Under the pieces are notes generated by a model, which saw only the letters and a program-made list of their open reading frames with translations, did no database searches and was not told the DNA's origin. From Neptuniibacter pectenicola (GTDB lineage: Bacteria; Pseudomonadota; Gammaproteobacteria; Pseudomonadales; Balneatricaceae): DNA of 64,000 bases. Location of the stretch: the NCBI RefSeq assembly GCF_001597735.1, contig NZ_LUTS01000002.1, positions 310,001 through 374,000 on the forward strand. The letters run 5' to 3'. Position numbers and translations under genes: made by a program. Numbering within the stretch: position 1 is the stretch's first letter; every line of letters starts with the position of its first letter. Below, piece after piece: positions 16,345 to 24,563 of the stretch.

Positions 16345-16746
16345 CTACAGGTTTTTTAAACTAAGCTGTTGTTGGATGTGTTTAAAGCGACTGACTTGGT
16401 CGGCGATTAACGTACCGTCCTCGTTTCGTCCTAAAAATACTTTGAATATATTGTTATCGTCTTGGTCTTGGAAATTAAAGGCGTAACTTGCTTGGCCTCG
16501 GTGGGGCTTATCTTGAAAGTTAATATGATGAATCCCATTTAAATTGATATGTCCGTGGAAGCCTGGAATCGGGCCTGTTAGGTTGTAGTAACCATGGCCA
16601 ATTTCACCCTTAGGAAAGGGGCCTTTAAACTCAAATACAGACCCACCATGTAAAATGATCGTCGTGGTATTTCCCCACGTCGCAAGCTCGCTTAATAGGG
16701 CTTCGGCAAGATCGCCGGGGAGGTTTGATCCGTCTTCTCTATTCAT
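16345..16746 (-). CDS. hutX: HutX-like cytosolic heme carrier, short form
   Basis: HutX/HugX-family protein that hands heme to HutZ/HugZ. The core WGNTTTIILHGGSVFEFKG, GEIGHGYYNL and FKVFLGRN is clear. At 133 residues it lacks the N-terminal stretch of about 35 residues found in typical HutX. The frame cannot be extended because an in-frame stop lies 5 codons upstream of ATG 16746. Heme-ligand residues in the core are therefore present but the N-terminal helical part is missing. It is 9 bp from hugZ, and a hairpin separates it from the receptor gene. Confidence 0.8.
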   Translation of the reverse strand: MNREDGSNLPGDLAEALLSELATWGNTTTIILHGGSVFEFKGPFPKGEIGHGYYNLTGPIPGFHGHINLNGIHHINFQDKPHRGQASYAFNFQDQDDNNIFKVFLGRNEDGTLIADQVSRFKHIQQQLSLKNL

Positions 16747-16770
16747 GACTATGATGCTCTAGGTTAAGTA

Positions 16771-16810
16771 TTAACAGGGCGATTCGAAGGGGGGAGAACC
16801 GCCCTGTTAA
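16771..16810 (-). terminator. Hairpin between heme receptor and hutX
   Basis: TTAACAGGGCG and CGCCCTGTTAA form an 11-bp perfect stem with an 18-base loop, directly after the receptor stop. There is no long T-run, so it may attenuate transcription or protect the receptor mRNA rather than fully end it. Confidence 0.55.
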
Positions 16811-16824
16811 TTGAACGCCTTTCG

Positions 16825-18792
16825 TTAGAACTTATACGTGGCAGCGAGGGATACTTCGCGGCCCGCTTCATATAGCTCAGCCCATGCCCGACGGTAATAT
16901 TCGTCCGTGGCATTATTAATTGTGAGGTTGAGCGTTAAGTCCTTAATGGCTTTGGGTTGCCAAGCCGCATAGATATCAGTAATGGTGTAGTCGTCATACA
17001 CGTCACCTGTGGACAAGTTTTGTTCTTCCGCATATAAGACGCGTACGCCTGCTTTTAGCTGATTATTCAAGAAGCTAGAGCTTAGATCAGCGGACCAAGT
17101 ATCGGCTGGAATATTGTTAAGCGGGTCGCCTGTCGCTAGATCTTTACCTCGAGTTTGGCCGTAACCTAAGGCTAAATTAATATCGTTTTGGCTGTATACC
17201 GCGCTAATTTCAAACCCATGTAGTTTTGCTTTATCAACATTTTCCCAATAGGTATTACCCGGGAAAGGGGACATGGATACGGTCTGCTCAATAAAGTCAT
17301 CTACACGGTTTTCAAAGATAGAGGTTTTTACCGTCCATGCCTGATTAATCGCCAGTTTCGCAATCAACTCCGTATTGGCCGCTTTTTCTGCGTCTAGCTC
17401 TGGGTTGGGTAAAAAGGTGTTACACATACCCGGTCCCATACAAAAATGGGTGCCCGTGCTGTAAAGCTCCTCCGCGGTTGGCGCACGAAATGCCCGATCG
17501 TGGCGTAGGGTAAGCTCTAGGTTGTCGGTTGTTTGCCAGATCAGCGCGGCAGAAGGGGATAGCTCATTATCAGAGCGACTTTGACCTAAGTTTTTGGCCT
17601 CCGTTGAAAAATGATCATAACGAGCGCCTAACTCTACAGACCACTTAGGAGATAAGGGGATAATACCTTGGGTAAATGCACCCCATATATCCATAGTTGC
17701 GTCCGGTGGGGTCGGGCGGTCAGTACCGCTGCGTTGTGCCGAAAAATTACTGTGTGATCCATCAACACCGTAGAGTATCGAGATGTCGCCAAATTGGGAT
17801 AAGTTATTGATATTGAGTCCGTATGTATCTTTTTCGGTGCTATCTGCACGATTGTCGCTGACTCGGGACTCATCCACTTCAACACTATTCCAGTACGCCA
17901 TGATCTGTGCATTTAAGAGCGGTGACGCTGTATCGATTCTGTAGTCGGCGGAGACGCTGTTATTCACTTGGTCTTTATCAATTAAGAAAACACTACTGCC
18001 ATTAACTTGGGAGGCGCCATTAGAGGGAACACCGCCTTCGACGGTTGCATGGCGCATATTAAATGCAATGGATTGATCTTCATTAAGCTGCCAAGTTAAC
18101 TTAGCCAGTGCCCCTTGGTCTTCTGACGCGGAGTTACCCAGCGGCTCACCGTTACCTAGCTCTATATCATTAGAATCGCGGCCATAACCGCTGATTAGCC
18201 AATCAAGGGTATCGGTACGGCCAGCGATAACTGCTGTCGTGGTAAGCTGATCATTGTTGAAGTTGAAACCGCTTTTGATGAGGCCGCCCACATCATTATC
18301 GCTGTCTAAAATATCTTCTGCATCAATGGTGGTTTGCGCGACCACACCGCCTAATGCACCGGAACCCCATAGGGTGCTGGCAGGCCCTTTCACCACTTCA
18401 ACCGATTTCATTATGACCGGGTCTAAAAAGTAACTGGCGCGGTGTCCAGATTCAAAATCTTGTCGTACACCATCAACGGTTTGTAACACGCGGTTATTGC
18501 CTAATCCGCGAATATTAATGGTTTGAAAGCCCGGTCGGGAACCGCCTTCAATCAATATATTAGGTTCATTCGCCACCACCTCAGCGACTGACTGAGGCTG
18601 AATGCTGTCGATGGTTTCCTTATCAATAATGGTGATCTGGCGTGAAACCTCATCTGACTTCTGTTCCATGCGTGTGGCGTTTACCACCACTTCACCCACA
18701 TTAAAGACTGGGCTGTTATCAGCAGCAGATGCCGCCATCGCAGGCATTGAAATGATGCCACTAATAAGCACCGCTAAAGGTTTAGGTTTCAT
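16825..18792 (-). CDS. TonB-dependent heme/hemoglobin receptor
   Basis: Outer-membrane receptor of 655 residues from ATG 18792, chosen because AGGGGA lies six bases upstream and a signal peptide ending AASA follows. A further in-frame start at 18867 lacks these. A TonB box-like stretch (VGEVVVNATR), the plug domain (INIRGLGNNRVLQTVDGVRQ) and a 22-strand barrel follow, ending in the usual aromatic ATYKF. FRAPTAEELYS followed by NPELDAEKA matches the FRAP and NPNL motifs of heme receptors. It is divergent from tonB, with Fur-like boxes in between, and precedes hutX and hugZ. Confidence 0.92.
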   Translation of the reverse strand: MKPKPLAVLISGIISMPAMAASAADNSPVFNVGEVVVNATRMEQKSDEVSRQITIIDKETIDSIQPQSVAEVVANEPNILIEGGSRPGFQTINIRGLGNNRVLQTVDGVRQDFESGHRASYFLDPVIMKSVEVVKGPASTLWGSGALGGVVAQTTIDAEDILDSDNDVGGLIKSGFNFNNDQLTTTAVIAGRTDTLDWLISGYGRDSNDIELGNGEPLGNSASEDQGALAKLTWQLNEDQSIAFNMRHATVEGGVPSNGASQVNGSSVFLIDKDQVNNSVSADYRIDTASPLLNAQIMAYWNSVEVDESRVSDNRADSTEKDTYGLNINNLSQFGDISILYGVDGSHSNFSAQRSGTDRPTPPDATMDIWGAFTQGIIPLSPKWSVELGARYDHFSTEAKNLGQSRSDNELSPSAALIWQTTDNLELTLRHDRAFRAPTAEELYSTGTHFCMGPGMCNTFLPNPELDAEKAANTELIAKLAINQAWTVKTSIFENRVDDFIEQTVSMSPFPGNTYWENVDKAKLHGFEISAVYSQNDINLALGYGQTRGKDLATGDPLNNIPADTWSADLSSSFLNNQLKAGVRVLYAEEQNLSTGDVYDDYTITDIYAAWQPKAIKDLTLNLTINNATDEYYRRAWAELYEAGREVSLAATYKF

Positions 18793-18808
18793 GAATTCCC
18801 CTATTACG

Positions 18809-18827
18809 TTAATGAGAATTGATTGTC
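18809..18827. promoter_or_regulatory. Fur-like box proximal to receptor gene
   Basis: TTAATGAGAATTGATTGTC contains the AATGAGAAT half of Fur boxes followed by an ATT half. It lies 17 bp upstream of the receptor ATG, where a repressor would block leftward transcription under iron sufficiency. Confidence 0.6.
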
Positions 18828-18950
18828 TAGCGTTGGCCTGTTGCTGCAAATGATTGTTGATCAGCAAGGGTTATTCGCCCGTTAAAGTTAGGGATTTTTA
18901 TCCCCTTTAGGTCCTGATGGTGGGGATGCTACTATTTATAAAACTTAATG

Positions 18951-18969
18951 TAAATGATAATGACTTGTA
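18951..18969. promoter_or_regulatory. Fur-like box proximal to tonB
   Basis: TAAATGATAATGACTTGTA includes the ATGATAATGA core of the Fur consensus and lies about 110 bp before tonB in the divergent promoter region. Both Fur-like sites flank the region where the two promoters must lie. Confidence 0.6.
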
Positions 18970-19063
18970 TTTGCATTACTATGTTTGCTGTTTTATTATT
19001 GCTGCCAATTCATAGATTGATGTGAAGATTTTGTGTTGTATAAGGTTAAGGTGGCTTAAATTT

Positions 19064-19864
19064 ATGACCCAGTACGTTACAAAAAAATGGGGGCTGTTGA
19101 GCTGGAGGCTGCTGTTTGTCTGTGGGCTTCTGGTGCTGCAAGAGTGGGCGTTTGCTGCGTTGGTAAAACCTAGCGTTATGGGCGGCGCGTCTGGCGATGA
19201 TAGTCATGTATCGCTTGCGATCTCCTTTAAGCAGCCACCAAAAAAGCGGGTAGAGGATAAGACTGTCGTAGAAAATACCGCTGCGGTGATGCCCAGCGAT
19301 ACGGCTACCCCGCCGCCTAAACGTGAGGTATCACCTGTACCTGCAGTATCTTCTATGCCCGATACAAGGGTGACTAAGTCGACCCCCATTGATAAGAGAG
19401 CGACAGAGCTTAGCGAACGCCCTAAGCCTCCATCTAAGCCGAGCTCTTCTTCTAAAACGCAAGATCATCTTCCAGTTAAAACGCCTGAGGTTATCAAGGA
19501 GGCCCCAACGACATCGCTGGCCGATGTGAAAGCGAAGGCCCCAGCATCAACACAGGCTCTGGCCGACCCGTTAGATAGCCATGAAACGATTATTACTAAG
19601 CCCATTTTTGCGGTGCAGCCCACGCCGCCCCGTTACCCGAAAGTTGCGCGTAAACGGGGGCAAGAGGGGACGGTATGGTTAGATATTTGGTTGGATGAAA
19701 AAGGTAATAAATCAAAATTGGAGATAACCCAGAGTTCAGGCTTAACCCTGCTGGATCAATCGGCGTTGAAGGCGGTATCTGGGTGGAAATTTAAGCCTTC
19801 TGAAAAGAACGGTATTCGTGTTGCTTCACGGGTTCGAATTCCGGTTGTTTTCTCACTTAACTGA
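19064..19864 (+). CDS. tonB: TonB energy transducer
   Basis: Inner-membrane anchored periplasmic protein that passes energy from ExbB-ExbD to the outer-membrane heme receptor. From ATG 19064 it has one N-terminal membrane helix (about 11-31), a Pro/Lys/Ser-rich spacer (about 55-165) and a C-terminal TonB domain with PPRYPKVARKRGQEGTVWL and SSGLTLLDQSALKAVSGWKF. GTG 19022 would add 14 residues but has no ribosome site. It is the first gene of a rightward heme-uptake operon (tonB-exbB-exbD-hutBCD). Confidence 0.92.
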   Translation: MTQYVTKKWGLLSWRLLFVCGLLVLQEWAFAALVKPSVMGGASGDDSHVSLAISFKQPPKKRVEDKTVVENTAAVMPSDTATPPPKREVSPVPAVSSMPDTRVTKSTPIDKRATELSERPKPPSKPSSSSKTQDHLPVKTPEVIKEAPTTSLADVKAKAPASTQALADPLDSHETIITKPIFAVQPTPPRYPKVARKRGQEGTVWLDIWLDEKGNKSKLEITQSSGLTLLDQSALKAVSGWKFKPSEKNGIRVASRVRIPVVFSLN

Positions 19865-19886
19865 TTTTTAGGTTTTAAAACGATAC

Positions 19887-20441
19887 ATGATGAATCTCTT
19901 TGTTTTAACGCAGCAGTACTTGGGGCCTTTAGGTATTCCGTTATTAATCTGTTCCGTGCTGACCTTATTAATTCTACTCGAGCGGATAACGGTACTGTGT
20001 TACCACAGTCTTCAGCGGCGATTGCCTACAGCGGGTATGGCCTTACTTAATCAGCATGCGGATCAGACACGGACGATGCGCACGGATATTGCGGCCATAT
20101 GGTTGCACAACCGCCAGCGCAAACTGAGCCACGGTATCCGTATGCTACAAATCATCGCACTCATTGCACCCTTGTTGGGGTTGCTCGGTACCGTTATCGG
20201 CTTAATTCAAGTGTTTGATGCCTTAGGTGATCATCAGGGGCCGATTAACCCCTCCATGATGGCTGAAGGGTTAGGTATCGCGATGAAAACAACCGCCGCA
20301 GGATTGATCATTGCGGTTCCCGCTGTCATTGGAGCACATGGCTTTCAGCTGTGGGTCGACCGTCTAATCGCCATAACCGAGCAGGTGCTTAATGTGGGCA
20401 ACCTGCGTATCGAAGGTGTGTGCACTGAGGCATTAAAATGA
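19887..20441 (+). CDS. exbB: ExbB proton channel subunit
   Basis: MotA/TolQ/ExbB family protein, 184 residues, shorter than E. coli ExbB (about 244) as in many heme-linked TonB2-type systems. Three membrane helices are visible (about 13-30, 84-107, 128-152). The conserved IALIAPLLGLLGTVIGLI is followed by GLGIAMKTTAAGLIIAVPA. It forms the proton-driven motor with ExbD, whose gene overlaps it by 4 bases. Confidence 0.93.
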   Translation: MMNLFVLTQQYLGPLGIPLLICSVLTLLILLERITVLCYHSLQRRLPTAGMALLNQHADQTRTMRTDIAAIWLHNRQRKLSHGIRMLQIIALIAPLLGLLGTVIGLIQVFDALGDHQGPINPSMMAEGLGIAMKTTAAGLIIAVPAVIGAHGFQLWVDRLIAITEQVLNVGNLRIEGVCTEALK

Positions 20442-20857
20442 TCCGAATGCAGCAAAAGGCAGCGCTAAATAGCAGTTTAGAGCTAACGCCATTAATCGAT
20501 ATTATTTTTATCGTTGTGGTTTTTTTACTGTTAACGGCAAATACGCGTTTACTCGCATTACCGGTTGACATACCGGACAGTGATAGTGATATCAGTGTGC
20601 ATGAAAATACCGTTGCGCCGCTCAGTATTAGTTTATTGGAAGAGGCACCTATTTATGGGATTGGCGAACAGCGATTTTATGAATGGGCTGAGTTTAAACA
20701 AGCGCTGTTGACTCATATTGCCGATCAAAAGGAGCGCGCGCTCTCCATTGCCGCCGCGCGGGATTCCGACGTAGCGCCGTTGCTCAAACTCTTAGCGCTC
20801 CTGAATGAACAGCAAATCACTAACACTCAAATTTTAATGGAAGACGCCCAACCATGA
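20438..20857 (+). CDS. exbD: ExbD proton channel subunit
   Basis: A 139-residue ExbD/TolR protein with one N-terminal membrane helix containing LTPLIDIIFIVVVFLLL; the aspartate in this helix is the conserved proton-carrying residue. A periplasmic domain follows. The ATG overlaps the exbB stop (ATGA) and its stop overlaps the start of hutB. Confidence 0.92.
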   Translation: MIRMQQKAALNSSLELTPLIDIIFIVVVFLLLTANTRLLALPVDIPDSDSDISVHENTVAPLSISLLEEAPIYGIGEQRFYEWAEFKQALLTHIADQKERALSIAAARDSDVAPLLKLLALLNEQQITNTQILMEDAQP

Positions 20858-21756
20858 TTAGATTGCCGTTTCTCTTTTTTGCTCGGACAAAAATTACGTT
20901 GTCAGCGTTCGCTTGGCTAAAGGTGATTGTGTTAATGCTCGCCCCAGTTGCACTTTACGCTGACGAACGCCCACGCTTAATTAGTACCGATGCGGGGGTT
21001 ACCGAGCTGATTTTTGCGTTGGGGTTTGAGGATGACCTGATCGCTATTGATGTCACTAGCCAGCTTCCTGAAGGTTTTCCCGCACTGCCAAGTATTGGTT
21101 ATCACCGTACTTTATCAGCGGAAGGCTTAATGAGTTTAAACCCATCGGTTGTGATTGGGAGTGAACATATAGGTCCCCCATCAGTTGTGAGTGCACTTAC
21201 ACAGGCGGAGGTTAAGTTTGTGCAATTACGCAGTGCTAAAAGCAGCGATCAATTACGTGACAATGTGCTGACCTTGGCTGACGCGTTAGATCAAAAAGAA
21301 AAAGGTCTGCGCTTACTCACAACGGTTGATGCAAAGTTGGCCGAACTGGATAGGACTAACTTAGCGGGTGAGCGCATCGCGTTCTTACTGTCGATGGACG
21401 ATAGTAAACTGCGTTTGGCCGGTGAAGGAACCAGTGGCCAGTCATTTATTGAACTGATGAAGGCGCAAAATGTCGCTGATTTTAAAAACTATCGAAACAT
21501 CTCTGCAGAGTCCCTATTTGAGATGCAGCCTTCAGTCATTATTGTTGCTGGTAGTGATGTTGAAAGCGCAGTGCAGAGCTTACTTGACGCAAACCCGGTA
21601 TTAACCCATACACCGGCGGTAAAACAGAAGCGGATCATTGCGGTGAATGGCGCTACGTTGGTTGCTGGGTTGAGTGTGTCAGCGATTAATGAAGCGATCC
21701 GTTTAACGCAGGCGTTATCTAATGCACCGGCGCTTGTTGTGCAGGCAAACAACTGA
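20854..21756 (+). CDS. hutB: Hemin ABC transporter periplasmic binding protein (HutB/HmuT)
   Basis: Type III periplasmic binding protein of 300 residues with an N-terminal hydrophobic export signal (ending near ALYADE). Conserved elements include RLISTDAGVTELIFALG, SIGYHRTLSAEGLMSLNPSV and, near the C terminus, KRIIAVNGATLVAGL. The Y-H-R segment matches the heme-coordinating region of HmuT/HutB. It delivers heme from the receptor to the HutC permease. ATGA overlap with exbD and one-base overlap with hutC show one operon. Confidence 0.88.
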   Translation: MIRLPFLFFARTKITLSAFAWLKVIVLMLAPVALYADERPRLISTDAGVTELIFALGFEDDLIAIDVTSQLPEGFPALPSIGYHRTLSAEGLMSLNPSVVIGSEHIGPPSVVSALTQAEVKFVQLRSAKSSDQLRDNVLTLADALDQKEKGLRLLTTVDAKLAELDRTNLAGERIAFLLSMDDSKLRLAGEGTSGQSFIELMKAQNVADFKNYRNISAESLFEMQPSVIIVAGSDVESAVQSLLDANPVLTHTPAVKQKRIIAVNGATLVAGLSVSAINEAIRLTQALSNAPALVVQANN

Positions 21757-22778
21757 TGCAACGGTCTGTTTCCCTTTGCGCCTTAGCCCTAGCTAGCCTT
21801 TTGATTGTGTGCGCACTGTTATCGCTTGTGCTCGGGGCCATGAATCTACCGGTATACGACAGTTTACTGATTGTGGTGGATAAGCTATTTGGCGCGAACT
21901 TGAGTCAACTTGAGGATTACCAACAGATAGTGGTGTTGGAGCTGCGTTTGCCAAGGCTCCTTTTAGCGGTGTTTGTCGGGGCGATATTGGCCCAATGTGG
22001 CGCCGTTGTGCAGGGGTTATTCCGTAACCCGTTAGCGGATCCCGGTATTATCGGCGTTTCGTCCGGTGCCGCGGTGGGTGCTATTGTTGCTATTGTTGTG
22101 TTCCCAGCGGTGTGGGGGAGTTGGACGATCCCTACAATGGCGTTTGTGGGTGGTTTACTGACGACGTTGCTGGTCTACGGTTTAGCTCAATCCAAAAGCG
22201 GCACCTCAGTCTTAATCTTATTACTGGCGGGGGTAGCGATATCCGCTTTTGCGGGTGCGGCCATTGGTTTCTTAAGTTATTTTGCAGATGATGCCAGTTT
22301 ACGCGAGCTAAATGTGTGGCAGATGGGGTCATTAACCGGAGCCAATGATGCTAATTTATGGTTAGCTTTTACCACTATGGTGCTGTTAATGATTGCTTTC
22401 CAGCGGCGAGCCCAAGCCCTTAATGCGTTACTTTTAGGTGAGCCGGAAGCGCGCCACTTAGGGGTCGATGTTGAGCAGTTAAAGTTACAGATGATTATCC
22501 TTACCGCTGTCGGTGTCGGTGTTGCGGTGTCTTGCTCAGGCATCATCGGCTTTGTGGGTTTAGTGGTTCCCCATTTGGTACGTTTAGCGACTGGGCCTAA
22601 TCACCATTTTTTACTGCCGTTATCTGCGCTATTAGGTGCCGTCCTGCTGATGTGTTCTGATCTATTAGCGCGTTTAGTGGTGCAGCCAGCTGAACTCCCT
22701 GTGGGCTTAGTCACTGTATTACTTGGCGCGCCATTCTTCTTGATTCTGTTAATCCAGCAGCGTAAAAATTGGAGTTGA
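21756..22778 (+). CDS. hutC: Hemin ABC transporter permease (HutC/HmuU)
   Basis: FecCD-family permease, 340 residues with about ten membrane helices. Typical motifs are LRLPRLLLAVFVGAILAQCGAVVQ, RNPLADPGIIGVSSGAA and GFVGLVVPHLVRL near residue 265. It transports heme across the inner membrane with the HutD ATPase. The stop overlaps the ATG of hutD. Confidence 0.92.
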   Translation: MQRSVSLCALALASLLIVCALLSLVLGAMNLPVYDSLLIVVDKLFGANLSQLEDYQQIVVLELRLPRLLLAVFVGAILAQCGAVVQGLFRNPLADPGIIGVSSGAAVGAIVAIVVFPAVWGSWTIPTMAFVGGLLTTLLVYGLAQSKSGTSVLILLLAGVAISAFAGAAIGFLSYFADDASLRELNVWQMGSLTGANDANLWLAFTTMVLLMIAFQRRAQALNALLLGEPEARHLGVDVEQLKLQMIILTAVGVGVAVSCSGIIGFVGLVVPHLVRLATGPNHHFLLPLSALLGAVLLMCSDLLARLVVQPAELPVGLVTVLLGAPFFLILLIQQRKNWS

Positions 22779-23539
22779 TGATGTTACAACTGACGAATGT
22801 CAGCTTTAAACCACAGGGCAAGCTGCTACTTAATCAAGTGTCTATTTCGGTCAAGGCGGGTGAAGTGTATGGCTTGCTAGGAGCAAACGGTGCGGGTAAA
22901 ACAACCCTGTTAAAAGCGATTAGTGGTGATATTAAAGCCAGCGGTTCGATCACGCTTTATGGCAAAGCGTTAGCGCAATGGAACCGCCGCGAATTAGCGA
23001 AACATCTGGCGGTGTTGCCCCAGTCGAGCCAGTTAACCTTCCCATTCAGTGCGCGAGAGGTCGTCGCGCTGGGGTTAACCCCGCTCTCCCTATCGAAAGC
23101 CCAGGCCGCTAGTTTGATCGATGAAAAAATGCATGCCACGGACTGTTATAGCTTTGCGGATCGTGCCTATCCTTCGCTTTCCGGCGGTGAAAGGCAGCGG
23201 GTTCAGTTGGCGCGGGTATTATTACAACTCAGTCAAGCCCGCCACTCGCCGCTGTTGCTGCTTGATGAGCCCACCTCTGCACAAGATTTAGGGCAGCAGC
23301 ATAATCTCTTAAGGTTGACCCAAACGCTGGTGAAAAAGGAGGGATTTGGCGTTGTTGCTATTTTGCACGACCTTAACCAAGTGCTGCGCTATTGTGATCG
23401 CTGTTGTTTGTTAGATCAGGGGCGGGTGAGCGCAGTCGATAGTCCCGATAAGCTTCTCTCTGATGAGCGAATACAGCAGCATTGGCAATATCAGCCACAA
23501 CGGGTTGTCTTAGGTAATGGCCAAACTGCGTTAATCTGA
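22778..23539 (+). CDS. hutD: Hemin ABC transporter ATPase (HutD/HmuV)
   Basis: ABC ATPase with Walker A GANGAGKTTLL, a Q-loop at LPQSSQ, signature LSGGERQRV, Walker B LLLLDEPTSAQD and H-loop AILHDLN. Two adjacent ATGs (22778 and 22781) follow GGAG; the first overlaps the hutC stop. It powers heme import. Its last 9 bases overlap the convergent Ap4A phosphorylase-like gene, an unusually tight convergent junction with no terminator. Confidence 0.92.
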   Translation: MMLQLTNVSFKPQGKLLLNQVSISVKAGEVYGLLGANGAGKTTLLKAISGDIKASGSITLYGKALAQWNRRELAKHLAVLPQSSQLTFPFSAREVVALGLTPLSLSKAQAASLIDEKMHATDCYSFADRAYPSLSGGERQRVQLARVLLQLSQARHSPLLLLDEPTSAQDLGQQHNLLRLTQTLVKKEGFGVVAILHDLNQVLRYCDRCCLLDQGRVSAVDSPDKLLSDERIQQHWQYQPQRVVLGNGQTALI

Positions 23540-24427
23540 CCCGTGGCGGGTTGAACTCACCGCCGTTAATGCGTTGGCCAACCCTGCATCAATGATCTGT
23601 TGGGCTTGGGCCTCACTTTTTACCAAAATGGACCCACTAAATGCTAAGGCGTTAAGTGATAGGCCGGCAAAGCACTCCTCCGATCGGGGTATCATCAGCA
23701 TCCAATCAGGGGTTATGAGTAGATTGTAATCGCTTGATACCTTGTCCTCTTTTTTCTCGATCCCCAGCGTCATCCTCAGTCTGTCATAAAGCTGTTTTAA
23801 TTGGGTCGCGTTATCGTTGTTATACATATGTTCTGCCGCAAATAGGTTGGGCGGTAGGGCGAGTGCGGCGTGTCGAAATGGCAGGTCAGCTAAGGTTCTA
23901 GGCACTTCATCATGCAGTGCGGATAACTGTGGGTAAAACGCGATAAGCTGCTCCGGTTGATCGGGTAGCTTGACCAATTGTAAATGCTTATGACGCTGGC
24001 TTGCACCGGCGGTTTGGCCACTATTATAAAAGGCTAAGGCTGGGGCTGCGCAGAGGCATTGCTGTAGTGCGTTAAAGTCGGCTTGGTTTAGCACGTTACT
24101 TTGCTCTTCAAAGGCTTGGGTAACGAGCAAAATATGGTCATTTAATACATTATATTTATTTAATAAACATTTATGGGTGTCACCGACTTGGCTGACAAAC
24201 AGGGCCTGTTCATGGGGCAGAAAGGGGTCAGTATCAGGTTGGCGCTGGCTATTGGTATCCGTAGGTTCGAGCCGTGGCTTATTTTTTAGGTTCTTAAGTA
24301 TATGAATATGGAAGGTAAGCTCACCGTCCTGTTGGGTCCGTACGGATGTGTTAAGCGTTTCTAATGCGCCGACCGTAATTGCCTTTTGTGTGACTTGCGC
24401 GACATTGTCCCATAACGTAAAAACCAT
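23531..24427 (-). CDS. Ap4A phosphorylase / ATP adenylyltransferase-like protein
   Basis: A 298-residue protein of the HIT superfamily branch that includes Apa1/Apa2. The catalytic segment GASQRHKHLQL places histidines at 146 and 148 and glutamine at 150, matching the H-x-H-x-Q triad. The C-terminal region NLLITPDWMLMIPRSEE is also typical. Relatives convert diadenosine tetraphosphate plus phosphate to ATP and ADP, limiting signalling dinucleotides. The gene is leftward, separate from the heme operon it abuts; no functional link is evident. Confidence 0.82.
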   Translation of the reverse strand: MVFTLWDNVAQVTQKAITVGALETLNTSVRTQQDGELTFHIHILKNLKNKPRLEPTDTNSQRQPDTDPFLPHEQALFVSQVGDTHKCLLNKYNVLNDHILLVTQAFEEQSNVLNQADFNALQQCLCAAPALAFYNSGQTAGASQRHKHLQLVKLPDQPEQLIAFYPQLSALHDEVPRTLADLPFRHAALALPPNLFAAEHMYNNDNATQLKQLYDRLRMTLGIEKKEDKVSSDYNLLITPDWMLMIPRSEECFAGLSLNALAFSGSILVKSEAQAQQIIDAGLANALTAVSSTRHGSD

Positions 24428-24563
24428 CGGGTGTTCTCCGTAAGACTGCTTTATACTGATTGCGTCAGTGCTTATTAAGCATAGGGATCTATTGGTTAGC
24501 AGCCCGCTGCTTTGTCGTTATCGACTGCGCTATGTTGCCAGTCACTCATTATAATAATTTACT

